Part shown: piece after piece, positions 57,861 through 64,000 of the stretch
Position numbering within the stretch: the first letter of the stretch is position 1
Layout: each line of letters opens with the position of its first letter
Source of the DNA: Toxonevra muliebris
Taxonomy: Eukaryota; Arthropoda; Insecta; Diptera; Pallopteridae
Assembly (NCBI GenBank): GCA_963691655.1
Contig: OY829328.1
Span: 81,286,400 to 81,350,399, forward strand
Direction: 5' to 3'
DNA: 64,000 bases
Position numbers and translations under genes: made by a program
The notes under the pieces: generated by a model
What the model was told of the DNA's origin: nothing
Database searches by the model: none
Seen by the model: only the letters and a program-made list of their open reading frames with translations

Positions 57861-60500
57861 AAAACCTATCGAGATCAATTTCTATGATTTCTCTTCTCGT
57901 TTTTTTTTCAATGGAAAATGAATCGCATTCTGAAGCAAACTTGAAGCCTGTATAATTTTTGCAAATCTCAACAAAAAATCCACACAAATTTTAAATCGTA
58001 ATAATATCATAAATGCAGTGTTTAATTTAAAGTTAAGCCTCATTTAACTACAAAAAAGGAGACTTCGGATTTTTTTAACATGCATACATTGTTAAGTAGA
58101 TATGTTAATTTCCCAAAGCCAATTTTAATATTTTCTTTTTTTTTTTAATTATGTAAATTACACATTCATATTATAAATTAAATTTATAATTTAAATTAAA
58201 AGTTGTGCGCTTCGAAATTGAATTCACTCAGTTAAACACTTCACATCAGTACTTCCATTCTCAATTTCATGCTGTCGACACAGTAAAGTGATTCGCACTT
58301 TAACTCTTATTTCATTTCCTTTTTCCGGTGATGGTGGTGATGATGGTGATGGTGGTGTGGTCTTGTGACCCTTGACAGCGCACAAAAAGTGTGGCATCAC
58401 TGTGCTAACATTGAGTGTGGTTCAATTGCCACTCATGCTCTCGCTCTCGCTCTCTCTGGGTTTGTTGTTGCAATCTTTTTTCTTTGCGGTTTTACATTGT
58501 CATTGTTTTTTTTTTCTTTTTAGCAGTTTGCCATTTCTTTTGTTTTTCTTTCTTTCTCACTTTTTCTGCGTCGTTTTTTTTTTTTTTGTTGTTTTTTATT
58601 TGTGAATTCAATTGTTTTTGTCGAAAACCATCATCAATTTAAGTTTTATTTTTTATTTACACTATGGATTTAGGATTTCGTATATCATTGAAAGTGATTT
58701 GTTTGTTTGACATCTTTATGATGATAGCGCTATCGTTTGCTTTTTCCCCCATAAACAGATTTGTTACATCCGTTTTACATTTCTGATATTTATTATATTA
58801 AATAAAATAAACTTTTACTACTCATATGCATGTGTGTATATAATTTTATATTATTTCAACTAGAATAATGTTAGCAAACAATTTTGGATAACTGCATCCT
58901 AAGTAGTTAGTGTTTGCATATCCAATCAACTAAAATGTTTCCCGCCCTCATGCATATCGCTTCTCTAATGGCAACTGCCATTATTGAATTTTGTTTGCAT
59001 TGCTGTTTGCATACATTTGTAAAACGAGTACATGCAAAATTAATTTGCACACAAGAAGATTACAAAATTTAGTTTTACGAACATTTTACAGAGCAGTAGC
59101 TAAATTTTCAATCTCTCTCCCTCTCTCTCTCTATTTTTCCCTTTGTGTTGGAAATGTTTTTGCATTTTAATTTTAATATATAATGGCAGATAAATTAATC
59201 TAATTATTTACATAAAGATATGCTTATATTTGTGTGCTTGTTGGTCGTAATAGTTGTGGCTCAGATTTTTAATTATTATTTATATTATATTTTTATGAAT
59301 TTTGTTTTGCTTCCACTGCAGTTGGATTATCTAGACCAGAGGTGCCCACGGCCTATGCACTTGGTGCACATTTATTTTTGTAAAAGCACTTAGGCATAGG
59401 CTGTGCATTCTAATACACACACACAACAATCCGCACTAAGCAATTTTTATTTCTTATCTTTCATTTCGTATCTCTCTTCTTTGCTTATACCAAAGAGCAA
59501 AGCAACAACACGTTCATATGCTTTGTTGATATACATTGACGACAGTTATTAGATATAATGCTTTAGATGGCCTCCCAATGAAATACTTAACAATGGTTCC
59601 AGGAGGGCAAACCGTACGGACATGAGGAGTTTTTAGCGGGTGAAAGTTTGGCATTGACTGTGAGGCTTTCAATACTTTTCTTCTCGTTAAAAAAAAAAAA
59701 ACAGGATTCTGTGACTTACTATGTGTCTATATAATTAGTCTCTAGTAGTTCCAGATTTAAGCGAGGGAGATGGTGAAGGGAGGGGGGGAGGGGGATGGGT
59801 GGTGGGGTGAAATTTTCCTTTCCTTTAAATTTTATATTTTCAACCATGAGCAACATTCAAAATGTATTCGATTTTCATTGGTAATAACACTTTCGCCCCT
59901 CTCCTCCCTTCCCTCTTGGATCCGCTATTGGTATTAACCATCAGCGACATAAAATCTCACAAACTTCCTATACACAATGCAACAGGAAAATTACATTTTT
60001 TTCCTGGAGATGTGTTCTCTAGCCGAGTACCTAGAATACATAAATATTTATGGACTTTCCTCCTCTATAGATAGGCTTGGAATCCATATAGGAAAGAGCA
60101 CGTATATCTTGGTTTTAGGGACTACTTTCTTTTCTCCTGATCAAGGCCTCAAATTCCTGCTTTCAAATCAAAATTTGAATTTGTTTATGTTAAGAACTCG
60201 CTATAAATAGTTTAGCTGAGTTTTATTTACCACTCGCTTCTAGTTATGTTAAACTAGCAGCGATAATTTTATAGGAAAACGGCAATAACTTATCGATAAT
60301 TTTTTGTAAAGAATAGAAACGAAAACTCTTTCTTTCAACACAAAATTCTTGCTCTCCTCTGATGGCCAGCCTACCTATAGAGTATAAGGCTTAAGAATTT
60401 GCATTTGTAGATGATTTATTTTATTGTAAATGTGAATTCAGCTTTCCCAGATCTTATGCAAATGCTAATGTATTAATAAGGATACCACTTGGACTCAGAA
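57861..60500. other. Intergenic AT-rich region
   Basis: Holds a GGTGAT-type run (58327-58360), T-runs, CT tracts near 59117, and a G-rich/C-rich pair at 59770-59815 and 59895-59925. No gene was recognised. ORFs at 58372-58642 and 59862-60210 lack family features. Confidence 0.5.
59736..59932. mobile_element. Possible short hAT-like relic
   Basis: The left CTAGTAGTTCCAGATTTAAG followed by a G-rich run, and the right C-rich run followed by CTTGGATCCGCTATTG, form weak inverted ends of the same CAGTGGCGGATCC style as 16291-17181. No TSD was found, so it is only a suggestion. Confidence 0.3.
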
Positions 60501-62660
60501 GATGGATTCAGTTCAAAAATTTGCTATATTTATAATAGTAAATTTCATAAATTTATTATAAAAAATGTTCTATATTTATAATGGTAAAGATTTAAAGAAG
60601 TAAATTTCATAAATTTTTTATAGAAAAATTTCTATATTTATTATAGTGAAATTCCTACATTTATTATAGTAAAATTTCTATATTTGTAATATGGAATTTC
60701 TCATATTTTTAAATGTAAAACTCCCTCCCTTGTAGTGGTAAATTTTATATAGTTTTCGGAATAAAATATTTTATAGTGAAATTCTTATATTTATTGTAGA
60801 AAATTTTGCTAAATATCCCATATTAAAATACTTTAAATTTTTTATTTCATATATATTTCATTATAAAATTCCTACATTTATCTTTCTGAAAATCTAATTA
60901 GGATTAAAGTGAAACTTCTTTACGTATAGGAACAAACTTCTATAATATTTCATAGTAAAATTTCTACATTTATGGTGAATTCTTGTATTTATAATAGTAA
61001 ATTTCTTATAGTTTAAGTTTCCTATATTTCTCATATTAAAATTTCTACACTTATTGTAGTGGAATCCCCATGTTTAGAGTAGTAAACTTCCAATATTTTT
61101 CATAGTAAAGTTTCTACATATTTTATAGTAAAAATCCTATTTTTATAGTAGTAAATTTCTAATATTTCATTGAAATTTTATATTCAAAACCAAAAACTTT
61201 CCTTATTTTCATAGTAAAATTACCATATTTATTTCAGTAAAATTCTCACATTCATAGCAATAAATTTCTTATATTTTTAGTATCACAATTTTCGTAGTAA
61301 AAAATTCCCAATATTTTTATACTAAAATCTTTATATTTCCTATATTTTTGACAGTAAATTTTCTATATTTTTATTGTAAAATACCTACATTTTTAGTAGT
61401 AAAATTTCTATATTAATTATAGTGAAATTCCTACATTTAATATAGTAAAATTTCTATTTTTACAATGTAAAATTTTTTATATTTTTAATTGTAAAACTAC
61501 TATATTTATTATAGTAAAATTTATATATTTGTAGTAGTAAATTTTCTATTATTTTCGTGATAAAATTTTTTTTACTAAGATCTTTATATTTCCTATAATA
61601 GAATTCCAATATTTTTGACAGTAAATTTTCTATATTTTCATTGTAAAATACCTACATTTTTAGTAGTAAAATTTTCATATTAATTATAGTGAAATTCCTA
61701 CATTTATTAGAGTAAAATTTCAATTTTTACAATATAAAATTTCTTATATTTTTAATTGTAAAACTACTATATTTATTATAGTAAAGTTTCTATATTTATA
61801 ATAGTGAATTTTCTATAGTTTTAGTAATAAAAGTTTTTTTTACTAAAATCTTTATATTTCCTATAATAGAATTCCTATATTTTTGACTGTAAATTTTCTA
61901 TATTTTCATAGTAAAATACCTACATTTTTAGTAGTAAAATTTCTATATTAATTAATTAATTATAGTGAAATTCCTACATTTCTTATAGTAAAATATTTAT
62001 AATAACAATATAAAATTTCTTATATTTTTAATTGTAAAACTACTATATTTATTATAGTAAAGTTTCTATATTTGTAATAGTGAATTTTCTATAGTTTTAG
62101 TAATAAAATTTTTTTATAGTGAAATTCTTATATTTATAGTAGTAAAATTTCTTATATTTTAAGCTTCCTTATATTTCTCATATGAAAATTTCAACACACA
62201 TTGTAGCCGAACTCCTATTTTTAAATAAAAAACTTCATGTATTTTTCATAGTAAAATCTCTACATATTTTATAGTAAAATTCCTATATTTATAGTAGTAA
62301 ATTCATTGAAATTTCTAATTCCTAAATTTTTTATAATAAGATTTTTATTTTGAACAGCAAGAACTTCTCATGTTTTCATGGTAAAGTTACATTTATTTCA
62401 GTAAAATTGTTACATTTATAATAGCTATTTTCTTATTTTATTTTATAGTAAAAATTACCATATTTGTGGTAATAAATTTTTTATATTTTTTTCCGAAAAA
62501 CTTTCTATTTCCTCTAATGGAATTTCTATATTTTTGATAGTAAATTTTCTATACTTTTCATAGTAAAATACCTACATTTTCAGTTGTAAAATTTCTATAT
62601 TTATAAAAATAAATTTCTTCTATTTTCATAGTAAAATTCCGTCATCATTTAGCTGCATTT
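60500..62660 (+). repeat. 2.1-kb TATAGTAAAATTTC array with higher-order repeats
   Basis: The basic unit is about 20-26 bp (TTTCTATATTTATTATAGTAAAA and variants). Between 61320 and 62110 a longer block of about 255-270 bp, starting ACTAAAATCTTTATATTTCC, recurs at 61321, 61574 and 61843 with high similarity. A weaker copy lies near 62495. Flanks are single-unit and degenerate. Confidence 0.88.
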
Positions 62661-64000
62661 CAATTAAAATTTTTGTAAATGCATGAGTAATAATAATTTC
62701 AAAAAATTAAATTCACTTAATTTAATATAATTGAGAAACATGCACAATTTATATTATAATATAGTAATACTGGCTGGCTCCTACAATTTCAGTAGCGTAA
62801 AAAAATTACACCAAATTTAAATATGCTCTAGGTAATGTGTGGCATGCAACACATATTACAATCCTACTTCTACTCATAGGCGCCATATGCCACGCTTTGC
62901 TGTTTCGGTGCCTTTTTAAAATCTTTTGGGCATAAATTATTTCATTAATATCATAAACATAAAAAAAAAAAATAATAAATTCTTGATGATTTTATATTGA
63001 AAGCAAATGCGCTTTATGTGAATGTTTGTGAGTGTGTAAGTGTCTGTAAATGCCTGTATGCATACCATTCCACACATACACATACATATATATATTATGC
63101 ATGAATAACTTTCCATCATCGCTTTTATGCTCCATTAAAATGGTTTAAATATTACAAAAAAAATACCAAATAATGGCATATAATTCTATGCGAATATGAA
63201 AAGAATTTATAGCCAGGAGTTAATAGGCACAGGAGGTATGGGGGGGGGAAGAAGGAGAGGGTTGGAAGTAACATATGTAATGGGAATAGTACAAATTTTA
63301 AATGTTCTTTTGAATCTTGAATTTGATTAGTACATAAATCATTGTATATTTTTGATTAAAACCTTAAGTTTAAATGTTTTTAATTCAACAGCGGTGGCAT
63401 CATTTGGGAGTGCTGAAGGAATAGGCACAAATAATTTTGCCTAGCCCTCAGAGAAAAGTTTGCAGTACCTGTGAAGGTATTAATTGCAATTCCATTATTT
63501 TATAAAGGCAATGCGGTTGGAAAAATATTTTTTATTAATTTTGTAAGCTCCAAGTTTTCCCCCTAGGGATAAAATAGCATTGCTTCTGTCGCAGTAATGT
63601 ACTAAATTTTTCAAGAGACAAAAAGCCCCCAGTGTACGAGAATGTTTCAGATGTTCCGTTTGCTTGATTGCTTGCTTTTTTTGAAGCAAAAGCTACTGTG
63701 CCTGTCTATGCTACATGTCTCACTTCTTTAAGTTTCCCCATTCCCCAAAGCATCCAATTCTCGAATGAAATCTGAAATGAACTGAACTGTTTTAAATTTC
63801 TCGATTAGTAGGTTTGACTGGCCAAGCCTAAGATTCTAAACCAAGTAGAATGACTATTCCATTTCCTTCCTTCTCAAAGGAATATTAATAAATTGAATTA
63901 TTTTTCGTAAATTAATTAAATAATTTTAATGAAATGGAAAAAAAAAAATCCAACTTAAAAGATGCAGGTGTTTTAACTTTTTAGAGGTCCAGCGCTCCAG
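62661..64000. other. Right-edge intergenic region
   Basis: AT-rich, with GT/CA tracts near 63020-63090 and a short G-run at 63239-63248. No gene or element was recognised. Confidence 0.5.

Noticed and set aside
57340..57987. Three minus-strand ORFs of 62-113 codons
   Set aside because: They overlap the inverted GGTCGCTGAATC array and share its repeated words. There is no protein family match.
59330..59640. hAT element starting CAGAGGTGCCCA
   Set aside because: The left end resembles hAT termini, but no matching inverted right end or 8-bp duplication was found.

Overview
The window is AT-rich nuclear DNA from a higher fly (Diptera, Brachycera). The coding exons look like Drosophila proteins, but the introns are far larger and richer in transposons than in Drosophila melanogaster. 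A tephritid or calyptrate fly fits best; the species cannot be fixed from this sequence alone. Only two protein-coding genes can be supported.

Gene 1 fills most of the window on the minus strand (47780 down to beyond position 1). It is calbindin-32 (Cbp53E), a neuronal EF-hand calcium-binding protein. Six coding exons can be placed to the base: 47621-47780, 47182-47267, 37518-37607, 24508-24594, 15730-15870 and 258-313. All five complete introns are GT-AG and all joins keep frame. They encode about 206 residues and four EF-hands; the last EF-hand(s) and the stop lie off the left edge. Intron 1 is 353 bp and introns 2-5 are about 9.6, 12.9, 8.6 and 15.4 kb, so under 2% of this locus is coding.

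Gene 2 (plus strand, about 55141-56145) is a serine hydrolase of the kraken/SERHL alpha/beta-hydrolase family. It is nearly complete; its first coding exon is uncertain, but a 25-base exon at 55141-55165 fits.

The rest is introns and intergenic DNA full of mobile-element remains. Several can be delimited by terminal repeats and target-site duplications (TSDs): hAT-like elements at 897-1972, 2473-3824 and 16291-17181; piggyBac-like MITEs with TTAA sites at 3053-3491 (nested in a hAT-like element) and 33272-33734; an internally deleted DD37D Tc1/mariner element at 39472-40189; a degenerate DD34D mariner around 8480-8975; and 5'-truncated LINEs with RNase H tails (9740-10200, 17198-17941, 27246-28526, 41856-42382, plus smaller remnants). 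A BEL-like solo LTR (about 18601-19541) and a tRNA-derived SINE (near 11956) are less sure.

A striking property is the number of long, degenerate, low-complexity tandem arrays, each with its own unit. They include CAGACCAAAATT-type arrays at 16300-17100, 36690-36960 and 48400-50450; a 2.6-kb CTTTACTTTT polypyrimidine array at 21280-23850; TTCAAAGAA-CTCCA arrays at 26060-28735; ATCATCAAAGA at 45040-45400; AGCATTAAAATTTCCAATG at 52880-54830; and a 2.1-kb TATAGTAAAATTTC array with higher-order periodicity at 60500-62660. At least one array lies inside a hAT-like element with its own TSD, and three share the same dispersed repeat at an edge. This suggests that mobile elements carry or seed them. 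No CRISPR array, bacterial operon or convincing new protein system is present.
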